DNA of 20,015 nucleotides from an uncultured Lachnospiraceae bacterium (lineage in GTDB: Bacteria > Bacillota > Clostridia > Lachnospirales > Lachnospiraceae). This document shows, piece by piece, positions 1 to 7,524 of the stretch; the first letter of the stretch is position 1, and every line of letters starts with the position of its first letter. The position numbers and the translations under genes are program-made. The stretch lies in assembly GCA_910585935.1 (NCBI GenBank), contig CAJUHN010000032.1, forward strand, positions 1-20,015. The letters are read 5' to 3'. The notes beneath the pieces are model-generated. The model was not told the origin of the DNA and ran no database searches. It worked only from the letters and a program-made list of their open reading frames with translations.

Positions 1-432
1 CTATGAGGTTATGAGCAAGTAGCGAAGCGGATTGCGAATATCCGATTTGACTTTTCTCAAATTTGTATCTATAAAACAATCCATATAAAATTCCTTTTCA
101 AATTAACGAGATACTCTTATTTAAAATAATTTTCTGTTTTCATCTGAATAGACCTTTTTATACATATTTCCTAAATCCATATCTATAAGAATATTATCAA
201 CTATAAATGAGCAAATTTGAAATTTTGCACAAATTTGTCCACTATATAACGACAAATTTGAGGATTTATATTTGTTTTGTCCGTGAATGAAATACAAGAC
301 GCAGAATCTTTTGTGCAGTTTTCTGGATTTGCTCAATTATAGTTATCAACTAATTCATCTATAAAACAATATAATTGCCACTCTAAAAATAATTTTATTT
401 ATGCACTCCACAAACTAGCTTCTGATACCAAA
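1..432. other. gene-free AT-rich region at the window edge
   Basis: I find no convincing gene here. The only longer open frame (minus strand, 121-336) has no good ribosome binding site and an unconvincing composition. The stretch contains a 13-bp direct repeat (TCTATAAAACAAT at 68-80 and 358-370), several copies of the short palindrome CAAATTTG, and a hairpin near 10-50. That hairpin has GAGCA and TGCGAAT at its two sides, resembling the innermost hairpin of the repeat family described below. It could be a decayed fragment of that family, but the rest of the element is absent, so this is only a suggestion. Confidence 0.4.
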
Positions 433-591
433 CTAGCATGGGCAAAAAACTATTCCAAAAGAAGCCCCTTGGAAGACGCTTGCCCGTTAATGAGCGGTGC
501 GGTGACGCGCCGAGAATTTAGTGTCCGTTACGTCTGGAACGGAGCGAGAGCGCGGCTTCGTTGGAATAGTTTTTTGCTCATGCGACCCTTC
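433..591 (+). repeat. structured repeat, copy 1
   Basis: First of seven copies. Outer arms 436-457 and 562-583 are complementary over 22 positions with a single G-U type exception. Inside lie the conserved blocks GAAGCCCCTTGGAAGACG, GAATTTAGT, and CGTCTGGAACGGAGCGAGAG. The inner hairpin is GGTGCG-GTGA-CGCGCC. The helix formed in other copies by GGTACT/AGTACC is broken here (GCCCGT against AGTGTC), so this copy has partly decayed. It lies beyond the spoVG terminator, pointing toward spoVG. It begins with CTAGC and ends with GCGACCCTTC, as the family does. The motif AAACTAGC also occurs just upstream, near 413-420. Confidence 0.9.
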
Positions 592-646
592 AGCAAAAAC
601 CACAAAATAACACATAACAAAATAAACCTTTCTTTCAATCATGCTC

Positions 647-690
647 AAAAAAAGCTATTGCAAAGTAATTTTTACTTTTCAACAGCTTTT
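647..690 (-). terminator. Rho-independent terminator of spoVG
   Basis: Read on the minus strand, AAAGCTGTTG pairs with CAATAGCTTT. An inner AAAGTAA/TTACTTT extends the stem, and the 3' side runs into seven T. It lies about 80 bp past the spoVG stop codon. The plus-strand reading ends in a shorter T run, so weak bidirectional action is possible. Confidence 0.85.
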
Positions 691-771
691 ATATCTCTTC
701 CCCTTTATCTTCTCCTGTCAAATATCCTCGCATATGTCGTTATTCCACCAAAATAAATTAATTCTTTCATT

Positions 772-1047
772 CTATAGAGTTTCTTCATTTTCAGCTAATG
801 CTGTTTCATATTTCTCTAAAATAATAGACTGAATTTTCTCTCTGGTATCTGAATTAATGGGGTGTGCGATATCCCTATACTCTCCGTCTGCTGCCTTACG
901 GCTAGGCATTGCAATAAATAAGCCTTTTTCTCCCTCAATTACTTTAATATCATGTACTACAAATTCATTATCTAGCGTAATCGAAACTACTGCTTTCATC
1001 TTTCCTTCTTTCGCAACTTTCCTAACCCTTACATCTGTAATTTGCAT
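772..1047 (-). CDS. spoVG: SpoVG family nucleic-acid-binding regulator
   Basis: The 91-residue product matches SpoVG along its whole length. It starts with MQITDVRVRKV, has a VSITLDNEFVVHDIKVIEG core, and includes the family hallmark GLFIAMPSRK followed by DIAHPINSDTREKIQ. SpoVG proteins are small dimeric DNA/RNA-binding regulators, first known from sporulation in Bacillus and also acting on envelope and virulence genes in non-sporing Firmicutes. The start ATG follows a purine-rich AGGGG ribosome binding site. It lies downstream of glgD on the same strand, with 237 bp between and no strong terminator, so read-through from glgC-glgD is possible. I could not settle on a sigma-H type promoter in that gap. 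A strong terminator follows. Confidence 0.97.
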   Translation of the reverse strand: MQITDVRVRKVAKEGKMKAVVSITLDNEFVVHDIKVIEGEKGLFIAMPSRKAADGEYRDIAHPINSDTREKIQSIILEKYETALAENEETL

Positions 1048-1284
1048 GTCGTAAAACCCCTTCCCTAGTAATCTTTTGTGAACTGCTCATTATGTAAAAT
1101 GAATCTCTTTCCTAATTCATATCAACAATATAAATTTCCCTAGAATATCTTTGCAGTTCCTATAGTTCTTGTTCTTATTTTTTGTTTCAATCCACTCTTA
1201 GCAGTAAGAAACAATATCCATTAAGCTTATTTTCAGCAATCTTGTCCTCTGCTTTAAAAGCAGAGGAATTCTTGCTATTTTATG
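1048..1284. other. glgD-spoVG intergenic region with an 11-bp hairpin
   Basis: A perfect inverted repeat (TCCTCTGCTTT / AAAGCAGAGGA) spans 1245-1267, immediately after the glgD stop. It is not followed by a T run on the minus strand, so it may act as a processing or mRNA-stability hairpin and not as a full terminator. No clear promoter for spoVG was found, although TTGAAA and AACTAT spaced by 17 bp occur on the minus strand. Confidence 0.5.
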
Positions 1285-2406
1285 TTAAAGAACATATCTT
1301 TCATTCTTTTCTACTACAATCTTTATCGCACCATCTTCTCCAATATAAGAAGTATTCGCACGAATCGTATCACGACTCTCCACAATACAATTTTCTATAT
1401 AAGTATTATCACCTATATATACATCATTTAAAATAATAGAATTCTTGATAACACAGTTATTTCCAACAAATGTCTTTTTAAACAACAAAGAATTCTCCAC
1501 TTTACCATTAATGATGCTTCCGCTGGATACTAAACTGTTATGAACTTCAGCACCCGGATTATATTTTGCAGGAGGCAGATCTTCTACCTTAGAATATACT
1601 TCTGGATATTGTTTAAAGAAATAATTTCGTACTTCTGGTTTCAGAAAATCCATATTCGTTCTATAATAAGATTCTACTGTGGAAATACTGCTCCAATAGC
1701 TCTCCAATGGATAAGCATACATTCTCTTCAGATTTTTATATCGAACTAAAATATCTGTAACAAAATTATGACGATCCTCTTGCGCACATCGTTCAATTAG
1801 TTCAATCAACTGTCTTCTTCTGATGACATAAACACCTGTTGAAACAATATCTGAAGTTGCCACCATAGGTTTTTCCTCAAACTCTGTAATTCTGCCATCT
1901 ACATCTGTTTTAATTAATCCAAAACGACATGGATCTTCTCCTTTTGGCAATCTAGTAGTCACAATGGTGATATCTGCTTTTTTCTCAATATGGTATTCTA
2001 ACACTTTATTATAATTTAATTTATAAATGCCATCTCCTGCTGCAATAACAACATACGGCTCATGGCAACTCTTTAAAAAGCTTAAATTCTGATAGATAGA
2101 ATCTGCTGTACCACGGAACCATGAATTATTATCGCTGGTTATTGTAGGAGTGAAAACATAAAGTCCTCCCTGCTTTCTACCAAAGTCCCACCATTTAGAA
2201 GAATTCAAATGTTCATTTAGTGATTTCGCATTATATTGTGTAAATACTGCTACTTTCTGAATATGAGAATTTGTCATATTGCTCAACGCGAAATCAATGC
2301 TTCGGTAGCTTCCAGCTACAGGCATAGCCGCTATCGCTCTTTTGTTGGATAGTTCTCTCATTCTAGTACTATTTCCACCTGCTAAAATTATTCCAATGGC
2401 TCTCAT
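1285..2406 (-). CDS. glgD: GlgD subunit of glucose-1-phosphate adenylyltransferase
   Basis: The 373-residue protein is a GlgC paralogue of the GlgD type. The N-terminal nucleotidyltransferase loop is degenerate (LAGGNSTRM, residues 9-16) compared with GGQGSRL in the neighbouring GlgC. The region around residue 122 reads AAGDGIYKLNY where GlgC has SGDHIYKMDY. FEEKP (176-180) is retained. The C-terminal part (from about 280) is a left-handed beta-helix of hexapeptide type (VHNSLVSSGSIINGKVENS...). In Firmicutes GlgD forms a hetero-oligomer with GlgC and modulates ADP-glucose production, with little activity alone. Its ATG overlaps the glgC stop codon in ATGA, indicating translational coupling and stoichiometric expression. 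Confidence 0.96.
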   Translation of the reverse strand: MRAIGIILAGGNSTRMRELSNKRAIAAMPVAGSYRSIDFALSNMTNSHIQKVAVFTQYNAKSLNEHLNSSKWWDFGRKQGGLYVFTPTITSDNNSWFRGTADSIYQNLSFLKSCHEPYVVIAAGDGIYKLNYNKVLEYHIEKKADITIVTTRLPKGEDPCRFGLIKTDVDGRITEFEEKPMVATSDIVSTGVYVIRRRQLIELIERCAQEDRHNFVTDILVRYKNLKRMYAYPLESYWSSISTVESYYRTNMDFLKPEVRNYFFKQYPEVYSKVEDLPPAKYNPGAEVHNSLVSSGSIINGKVENSLLFKKTFVGNNCVIKNSIILNDVYIGDNTYIENCIVESRDTIRANTSYIGEDGAIKIVVEKNERYVL

Positions 2407-3677
2407 CGTACTTCACCTGCCTTAATTATATATTCACCACTCTTTAGTGCGCCTTCATTATAATCATCTACTTCTGTAACACCAGAAATAGCAACATTCT
2501 TTCCAATTTTCATATTAGGAGGAATATAGGAATTTTCTCCTATTGTTACCAAATCAAATGCATATACTTTCTTATCTAACTTACTCTCTGCAAATTCACC
2601 AACACCTGTCAGTACATTCTCTCCAATTTCCACATTTTCAGCGATAATTGTTTTATTAATCTGACATCCCTTCCGAATCACGCTATCTTTCATAATAATG
2701 GAATCTCTCACTATAGCGCCTTCCTCTATTGTAACACCACAACCGATAACAGAATTATATACTTCTCCATAAACTTCTGTTCCTTCTCCAATAATGCTTC
2801 TTTCTACTCTTGCCTTTTCTGAAACATATTGTGGTGGTAGAGTATCACTCTTTGTATAGATTCTCCAAAATTCTTCATATAAATTGAATACAGGAATAAT
2901 ATCTATTAATTCCATATTCGCTTCCCAATAAGAACCAAGTGTTCCAACATCTTTCCAATATCCATTATACTCATATGCGAAAATGCGTTTATCATGCTTA
3001 AAGCAATGTGGAATAATATGCTTTCCAAAGTCACAAGCACTTTGGTCAGAAAGTTCAATCAATGCCTCTTTTAAAACAGGCCAACTGAATATATAAATTC
3101 CCATAGATGCGAGATTACTCTTCGGTTTTGCTGGTTTTTCTTCAAATTCTATAATACGTTTCTTCTCATCTGTCACTACTATACCAAATCGACTAGCTTC
3201 TTCAATCGGAACTGGCATAGCTGCTATTGTAATATCTGCATTATTAGCTTTATGATAATCTAACATCACTTCATAATCCATCTTATAAATATGATCCCCT
3301 GATAATATTAAAACATAATCTGGGTTATATGTTTCCATATAGTTTAGATTCTGATAAATAGCATTTGCAGTTCCTGTATACCATTCACTATTTGCACTCT
3401 TTTCATAAGGAGGCAATACTGTAACACCTCCTACATTTCTGTCCAAATCCCACGGAATACCTATCCCTATATGTGTATTAAGTCGTAATGGCTGGTATTG
3501 TGTAAGTACACCTACAGTATCTACACTAGAGTTAATACAATTACTAAGAGGGAAGTCAATAATACGATATTTTCCCCCAAATGCCACTGCCGGTTTTGCC
3601 ATTTTGGCTGTTAAAACTCCAAGTCGGCTACCTTGTCCGCCTGCTAAAAGCATGGCTATCATTTCTTTCTTAATCAC
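2403..3677 (-). CDS. glgC: glucose-1-phosphate adenylyltransferase, catalytic subunit
   Basis: The 424-residue enzyme makes ADP-glucose from ATP and glucose-1-phosphate, the committed step of bacterial glycogen synthesis. Visible motifs are the nucleotide-binding loop LAGGQGSRLG (11-20), KPAVAFGGKYRIIDFPLSN (28-46), the sugar-phosphate and metal site LSGDHIYKMDY (125-135, Asp128), and FEEKP (178-182). A C-terminal beta-helix carries hexapeptide-like repeats. I take the GTG at 3677 as the start because GAGGTG lies 5-6 bases upstream; the next ATG (residue 6) has no site at the right distance. It heads the glgC-glgD(-spoVG) operon. The other glycogen genes (glgA, glgB, glgP) are not in the window. 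Confidence 0.97.
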   Translation of the reverse strand: MIKKEMIAMLLAGGQGSRLGVLTAKMAKPAVAFGGKYRIIDFPLSNCINSSVDTVGVLTQYQPLRLNTHIGIGIPWDLDRNVGGVTVLPPYEKSANSEWYTGTANAIYQNLNYMETYNPDYVLILSGDHIYKMDYEVMLDYHKANNADITIAAMPVPIEEASRFGIVVTDEKKRIIEFEEKPAKPKSNLASMGIYIFSWPVLKEALIELSDQSACDFGKHIIPHCFKHDKRIFAYEYNGYWKDVGTLGSYWEANMELIDIIPVFNLYEEFWRIYTKSDTLPPQYVSEKARVERSIIGEGTEVYGEVYNSVIGCGVTIEEGAIVRDSIIMKDSVIRKGCQINKTIIAENVEIGENVLTGVGEFAESKLDKKVYAFDLVTIGENSYIPPNMKIGKNVAISGVTEVDDYNEGALKSGEYIIKAGEVR

Positions 3678-3710
3678 GTTATCACCTCTTGTTGTAATTT
3701 ATTTATAGGT

Positions 3711-3739
3711 ATTATAACACATATTTTAAAATTAGTGAA
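3711..3739 (-). promoter_or_regulatory. sigma-A-type promoter of glgC-glgD
   Basis: On the minus strand TTCACT (3734-3739) and a perfect TATAAT (3711-3716) are separated by exactly 17 bp. The expected start of transcription is some 25 bp upstream of the glgC GTG, leaving room for the GAGGTG ribosome binding site. Confidence 0.8.
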
Positions 3740-3964
3740 CCGATTTTCTGAAATTTATACATAAAATTTTTTCTTTTTCCAACAATATTTAACTATTTCT
3801 TCCTATTTTATCTTATTTTCTTTCCATAAATTCCATAATATATACAAAGTTATCCATTCTTTTCTATTCTCTTTCCTATAAAAATGCCAAAATCTTTCCC
3901 TTCAAAAATAAGGTTATACGTTTTTTAGAAAATATTGGGGGCGAAGGTTCACAGAGATTTGCAT

Positions 3965-4125
3965 AGGTTCGCACAGGAACAAAGCTATTCCAACAAAGCC
4001 GCGCTCTCGCTCCGTTCCAGACGTAGCGGACACTAAATTCGCCGTTTCGCTTCTTGCGAAACCGCTCATTAAGTGCCGACGTCTTCCAAGGGGCTTCTTT
4101 TGGAATAGCTTTGTTCCTGTGCTAG
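3965..4125 (-). repeat. structured repeat, copy 2
   Basis: This is the minus-strand copy between glgC and the lipoprotein gene. Arms 3971-3992 and 4101-4122 are perfectly complementary over 22 bp, although their outer 15 bp share no sequence with the arms of copy 1. The inner hairpin (element strand) is GTTTCGC-AAGAA-GCGAAAC, unlike copy 1 in sequence but equally paired. The next helix is GGCACT/AGTGTC. The element-strand 5' flank, TATAAACTAGC preceded by CACCCATG, is shared with copies 4 and 6. Confidence 0.92.
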
Positions 4126-4420
4126 TTTATATCATGGGTGAGGTCACAAAGTTTGATGGTGTATTATTTATATTATATAAAAATTGGGAACTTCATTATA
4201 TTAAACTTATCTAAAAAGAATGAGTACACACTTATAAAAAGAATGAACTTACTTTTGTTTATGACCACGATTTCGTTCTGTATCATAAGCCCCTTGACAC
4301 ATTGTCAAATGGTAAATTCATTCTTTTTAATTTTTCATTTCCTGAATCTTGTAAAGGTAATATAAATGTGCTAAACTGAACATTGTAAAAAATCGGAAAT
4401 TTGGTGAAGGAGTAAAACAT
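4126..4420. promoter_or_regulatory. upstream region and promoter of the lipoprotein gene
   Basis: A candidate promoter is TTGTAA (4349-4354), 17 bp, TAAACT (4372-4377). Farther upstream there is a perfect palindrome, TTGACA-CAT-TGTCAA (4294-4308). It could be an operator, or its left half could serve as a -35 box, although no good -10 follows. An imperfect direct repeat containing AAAAAGAATGA lies near 4213-4246. No convincing gene is present in this stretch. Confidence 0.5.
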
Positions 4421-5254
4421 ATGAAAATCAGAAAAATAAATAAAACACATATAGTAACTGCTATAATTTTATCAGCGACATTTTTATTTGTAGGTTGTGG
4501 AATTGGTACAACAACCAGTAAACGCACAATAGAGCCTGATACAGTTGAGGAAGAAATCTCAAATAATAAAGATTTGATAAAGGAGAATGATATAAAAGAA
4601 GAAATCCAAAATAAAAACATAACAAATAGGAATGATGTAACAGATAATCAAGAATCATCATCTGTCAAAATAGATATTTATGATTATATTTTAGCAGAAT
4701 ATAGTGACATGGTTCAGAATGATTTTTACACTAATCTTCGGGATTCAGATGCCTATGAAAGCAGTTTTGGAAAGGATATTGGTCTTGAAATCCGTACCCA
4801 TAAGCAAAATATCTATTATACATTTTATGATATAGACGGAAACGGAACAATGGAACTTATTATTGCAGGTGGAGAAAATGGTGTATCGAATCCTACTTTT
4901 TCCCCTTGGAATTATGATTTATATGGTTATGATGGAACTAATGTGGTTCATATTTTTCCAGAAATGGAGTTTGGATACAGAACGAATTTCTCGCTTTATG
5001 AAAATGGAGTGATAGAAGTATTTTATAGCAGTAGTGCTGCAGAATCTGGCGTTGATTTTTACAGAATAGGCACTGATGGATTCACTCCCGAATTAATTGA
5101 TTCTTTTTCCACAGTTGCTTATTTGGAAGAAGATGAACCTGTATTTATCTATTCTCAAAATGGAAATGAAATTACAGAAGAAGAATACAATACTAACATT
5201 CAAAACTACGAAATTCCTCTTACAACAGTATTAGATTGGATACAAATTCAATAA
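4421..5254 (+). CDS. uncharacterised lipoprotein with a DxDGNG loop
   Basis: The 277-residue product has a charged N-terminus, a hydrophobic stretch (11-24) and a lipobox LFVGC with Cys26, so it should be lipid-anchored outside the membrane. Residues 30-85 are a low-complexity acidic/Asn-rich linker. The folded part (about 85-277) contains YDIDGNGTMELIIAGG (137-152). This EF-hand-like calcium loop is common in secreted Lachnospiraceae proteins of unknown role. I do not recognise the family and assign no function. The start is supported by GAAGGAG eight bases before ATG. It stands alone on the plus strand, bracketed by repeat copy 2 (inverted) and copy 3 (direct). A short hairpin (CTATTTT/AAAATAG, 5312-5328) follows without a clear T run. 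Confidence 0.85.
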   Translation: MKIRKINKTHIVTAIILSATFLFVGCGIGTTTSKRTIEPDTVEEEISNNKDLIKENDIKEEIQNKNITNRNDVTDNQESSSVKIDIYDYILAEYSDMVQNDFYTNLRDSDAYESSFGKDIGLEIRTHKQNIYYTFYDIDGNGTMELIIAGGENGVSNPTFSPWNYDLYGYDGTNVVHIFPEMEFGYRTNFSLYENGVIEVFYSSSAAESGVDFYRIGTDGFTPELIDSFSTVAYLEEDEPVFIYSQNGNEITEEEYNTNIQNYEIPLTTVLDWIQIQ

Positions 5255-5341
5255 AACAATAAAGTTTAATCTTACAATCCAACCTTTTTATTCTATTGTT
5301 ATCGCAAAACTCTATTTTCCAAAAATAGAAGAGCCAATAAA

Positions 5342-5500
5342 GTAGCTTCTGGGAAGGAAGTATTCCGAAAGAAGCCCCTTGGAAGACGTTGGTACTTAAT
5401 AAGCAAACCCGCAAGAAGCGGGATTTGCGAATTTAGTACCGCTACGTCTGGAACGGAGCGAGAGCGCGGCTTCGTTGGAATACTTCCTTCCCAGAAGCGG
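5342..5500 (+). repeat. structured repeat, copy 3
   Basis: Arms 5345-5366 and 5477-5498 are perfectly complementary over 22 bp, again with an outer sequence of their own. The inner hairpin is GCAAACCCGC / GCGGGATTTGC, a third distinct sequence with the pairing kept. The GGTACT/AGTACC and GAAGCC/GGCTTC helices are intact. The 5' flank, TAGAAGAGCCAATAAAGTAGC, resembles the flanks of plus-strand copies 5 and 7. The right flank degenerates sooner (GCGGAAATG in place of GCGAACCTTTG). Confidence 0.92.
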
Positions 5501-5600
5501 AAATGTGGAAATGGAAATTCACATCTGAAAACTCATATCTCATTTTAAGCAGCTATATAACAAAATAGTAAATTCTAACTATATTTTTAATCAGAAAGTA

Positions 5601-5739
5601 TTGGCATTTCAAATTCTCGTATGTATAATATATTAGAACCCAAAGCATCTTTGATGCTATTTTATTACTATAAGCTGTCACGCTTGTGAAACAGCATTTG
5701 TTAAATAAAACAAATTTAAAAAGAAAGCAGGTCTATTTT
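5601..5739 (+). promoter_or_regulatory. murC promoter and leader
   Basis: TTGGCA (5601-5606), 17 bp, TATAAT (5624-5629) is a near-consensus promoter. The leader of about 100 nt holds two small hairpins. One is AGCATC-TTT-GATGCT followed by ATTTTATT (5645-5667), a possible weak attenuator. The other is GCTGT...ACAGC near 5673-5694. I see no known riboswitch in it. Confidence 0.75.
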
Positions 5740-7119
5740 ATGTATCAAATTAATTTTCATTCTCCTATTTCTATCTATTTTATAGGAATCGGTGGAATCA
5801 GTATGAGCGGTTTAGCAGAGATTTTACAAAAGGAAGGTTTTTCTATTTCTGGTTCAGATGAAAAAGAAAGTGCTCTCACAAAACATTTAGAAAAATTGGG
5901 CATCACTATCTTTTATCAACACTCTGCAAAAAATCTCTCCCATAAACCAGATTTAGTTGTCTATACTGCTGCTGTAAAAGGTAATAACCCTGAATTACTA
6001 GAGGCAAAACGCTTACAGATCCCAGTACTGACAAGAGCACAATTATTAGGTCAGATTATGCTTAATTATAAAAATTCTATCGGCATATCAGGAACTCATG
6101 GAAAAACTACTACCACCTCTATGATATCGGAAATTTTTCTGGATAATGAACTTGACCCTACCATCTCTGTTGGAGGTATTTTAGACAGAATCGGCGGAAA
6201 TATCTATATTGGAAATTCTGACTATTTTATAACCGAAGCATGTGAATATACAAATAGTTTTCTCTCTCTTTATCCTAAGATAGGAATTATTTTAAATATC
6301 TGTGCAGATCATTTAGATTTCTTTAAAGATTTAGAAGATATCAGAAATTCTTTTCATCAATATGCTAAAAATATTTCTCCTGATGGATGTCTGATTTTAA
6401 ATTCTGCGATAGAAAATTGGGAAATGTTTCTAAAAGGAGTGGATTGTAAAGTCATCACCTTTGGTTTAAAAGAAAATGATGATTATTATGCCGATCATAT
6501 TTCTTATGATAATTTTGGTCATCCTAGTTACGATCTCATCATAAAAGGAAAGAAAATGGCTCATATCACATTACATGTCTTAGGAGAACATAATATCTTA
6601 AATTCTCTTGCCGCTTGTGCTGCTGCCTATGAACTCGGAATTTCTCCTGATAAAATTGCAAAAGGATTAGCTTCTTATCTTGGAACAGAAAGACGTTTTC
6701 AGATAAAAGGAACTCAAAATGGAATCACTATTGTAGATGATTATGCACACCATCCAGATGAAATACAAGTGACTTTAAAAACTGCTAAAAATTATCCACA
6801 TAATAAGATTTGGTGTGTATTCCAACCACATACGTATAGTAGAACAAAAGCTCTTTTAAAAGATTTTGCCAAAGCTCTTTCTTTAGCAGATCATGTCGTG
6901 TTGGCAGATATCTATCCTGCAAGAGAAACAGATACTCTTGGAATAAGTTCTAAAGATCTACAGGAAGAGCTTCAAAAAATAGGAAAAAAATCTTTTTATT
7001 TTCCTTCTTTTGAAGAAATTGAAAATTTTTTAATAAAAAATTGTGTTCATGGTGATTTGTTGATAACTATGGGAGCTGGAAACATTGTAAATGTTGGAGA
7101 AAACCTATTAAAACAATAG
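5740..7119 (+). CDS. murC: UDP-N-acetylmuramate--L-alanine ligase
   Basis: The 459-residue cytoplasmic enzyme adds the first L-alanine to UDP-MurNAc in peptidoglycan precursor synthesis. The N-terminal Rossmann motif is FIGIGGISMSGLAEIL (14-29). The ATP-binding loop of the Mur ligase central domain is ISGTHGKTTTTSMI (116-129). EACEYTNSF and ICADHLDFF mark the substrate and metal region. The C-terminal domain opens around DDYAHHPDEI, typical of MurC. I place the start at 5740 (MYQINFHSP), eight bases after GCAGGT. An in-frame upstream ATG would add 18 residues with no family match. It has its own promoter, and its stop codon directly abuts the first DnaA box of the downstream cluster. Confidence 0.97.
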   Translation: MYQINFHSPISIYFIGIGGISMSGLAEILQKEGFSISGSDEKESALTKHLEKLGITIFYQHSAKNLSHKPDLVVYTAAVKGNNPELLEAKRLQIPVLTRAQLLGQIMLNYKNSIGISGTHGKTTTTSMISEIFLDNELDPTISVGGILDRIGGNIYIGNSDYFITEACEYTNSFLSLYPKIGIILNICADHLDFFKDLEDIRNSFHQYAKNISPDGCLILNSAIENWEMFLKGVDCKVITFGLKENDDYYADHISYDNFGHPSYDLIIKGKKMAHITLHVLGEHNILNSLAACAAAYELGISPDKIAKGLASYLGTERRFQIKGTQNGITIVDDYAHHPDEIQVTLKTAKNYPHNKIWCVFQPHTYSRTKALLKDFAKALSLADHVVLADIYPARETDTLGISSKDLQEELQKIGKKSFYFPSFEEIENFLIKNCVHGDLLITMGAGNIVNVGENLLKQ

Positions 7120-7325
7120 TTATCCACATTATCCACATATTAGTCTAGATATTATGTCTACTAAATATGTGGATTTTTTATTTACATAATATCATTTCGG
7201 TAAACATGCTTTTCCCTTAAAAAATAGCCATTTTCATATATTTTCTATATTATTTTTTTCTTTCTTGTTTTAAATTATCCACATTATCCACAATATCCAC
7301 ATTATCCACACTCAAATAATCCACA
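7120..7325 (+). promoter_or_regulatory. DnaA-box cluster (seven boxes)
   Basis: Nine-base DnaA boxes, all in the same orientation, occur at 7120-7128 and 7129-7137 (both TTATCCACA). Five more follow: 7275-7283 and 7284-7292 (TTATCCACA), 7293-7301 (ATATCCACA), 7302-7310 (TTATCCACA) and 7317-7325 (TAATCCACA). Five are perfect matches to the high-affinity consensus TTATNCACA, and several abut with no gap. About 137 bp of very AT-rich DNA lies between the two groups. Such clusters serve origins, DnaA titration sites or DnaA-regulated promoters. dnaA and dnaN are not in view, so I do not call this oriC. Confidence 0.85.
7131..7181 (+). terminator. Rho-independent terminator of murC
   Basis: ATCCACATATTAG (from 7131) pairs with CTAAATATGTGGAT (7161-7174) and is followed by a T run. 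The left arm overlaps the second DnaA box, so DnaA binding and hairpin share the same DNA. Confidence 0.75.
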
Positions 7326-7524
7326 TTAAAATTCTTTCCCTACTAGAAAAAGCCTGTTCTCTTTTTGCAAAATCTATGTTATAATACTCCTAGAAATGAT
7401 AATGGAAAAGAATTTATTCACCTATGGGAACTTATAGATAAATTTTAGATATCCGGGGCATACTTTCTTATAGAAGAGGAAAGTATTTTCCCGGAATAAT
7501 CAACTACACAGATAGGAGTCAGTT
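7326..7524 (+). promoter_or_regulatory. promoter and structured leader of the dnaD-like gene
   Basis: A perfect TATAAT lies at 7380-7385, about 55 bp after the last DnaA box, but no good -35 hexamer sits at 16-18 bp, which suggests dependence on an activator. The leader then contains an imperfect long hairpin at 7452-7495 (TCCGGGG...ATACTTTC pairing with GAAAGTAT...TCCCGGA). It has no T run, so it is probably not a terminator. The start codon at 7525 has the ribosome binding site TAGGAG. Confidence 0.55.

Noticed and set aside
121..336. 71-residue minus-strand open frame in the gene-free left edge
   Set aside because: No convincing ribosome binding site, low-complexity composition and no recognisable domain; it overlaps short palindromes and direct repeats.
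469..756. Open frame running through repeat copy 1 and the spoVG terminator
   Set aside because: The first part translates the structured repeat, and a similar translated phrase recurs in a frame over copy 7 at 14562-14795. That is a by-product of the repeat, not a protein family.
5686..5739. Longer N-terminus for murC
   Set aside because: The extra 18 residues have no family match, and the ribosome binding site GCAGGT sits before the ATG at 5740.
5643..5739. T-box or other riboswitch in the murC leader
   Set aside because: The leader is only about 100 nt with two small hairpins and lacks T-box or other recognisable aptamer motifs.
7275..7325. Simple tandem repeat without function
   Set aside because: The unit equals the DnaA-box consensus, and two further perfect units occur separately 140 bp away, so a binding-site reading explains it better.
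7120..7524. Chromosomal origin of replication
   Set aside because: The box cluster and AT-rich stretch are suggestive, but dnaA, dnaN, recF and gyr genes are absent and strand skew cannot be judged from one window, so I keep it as a DnaA-box cluster.
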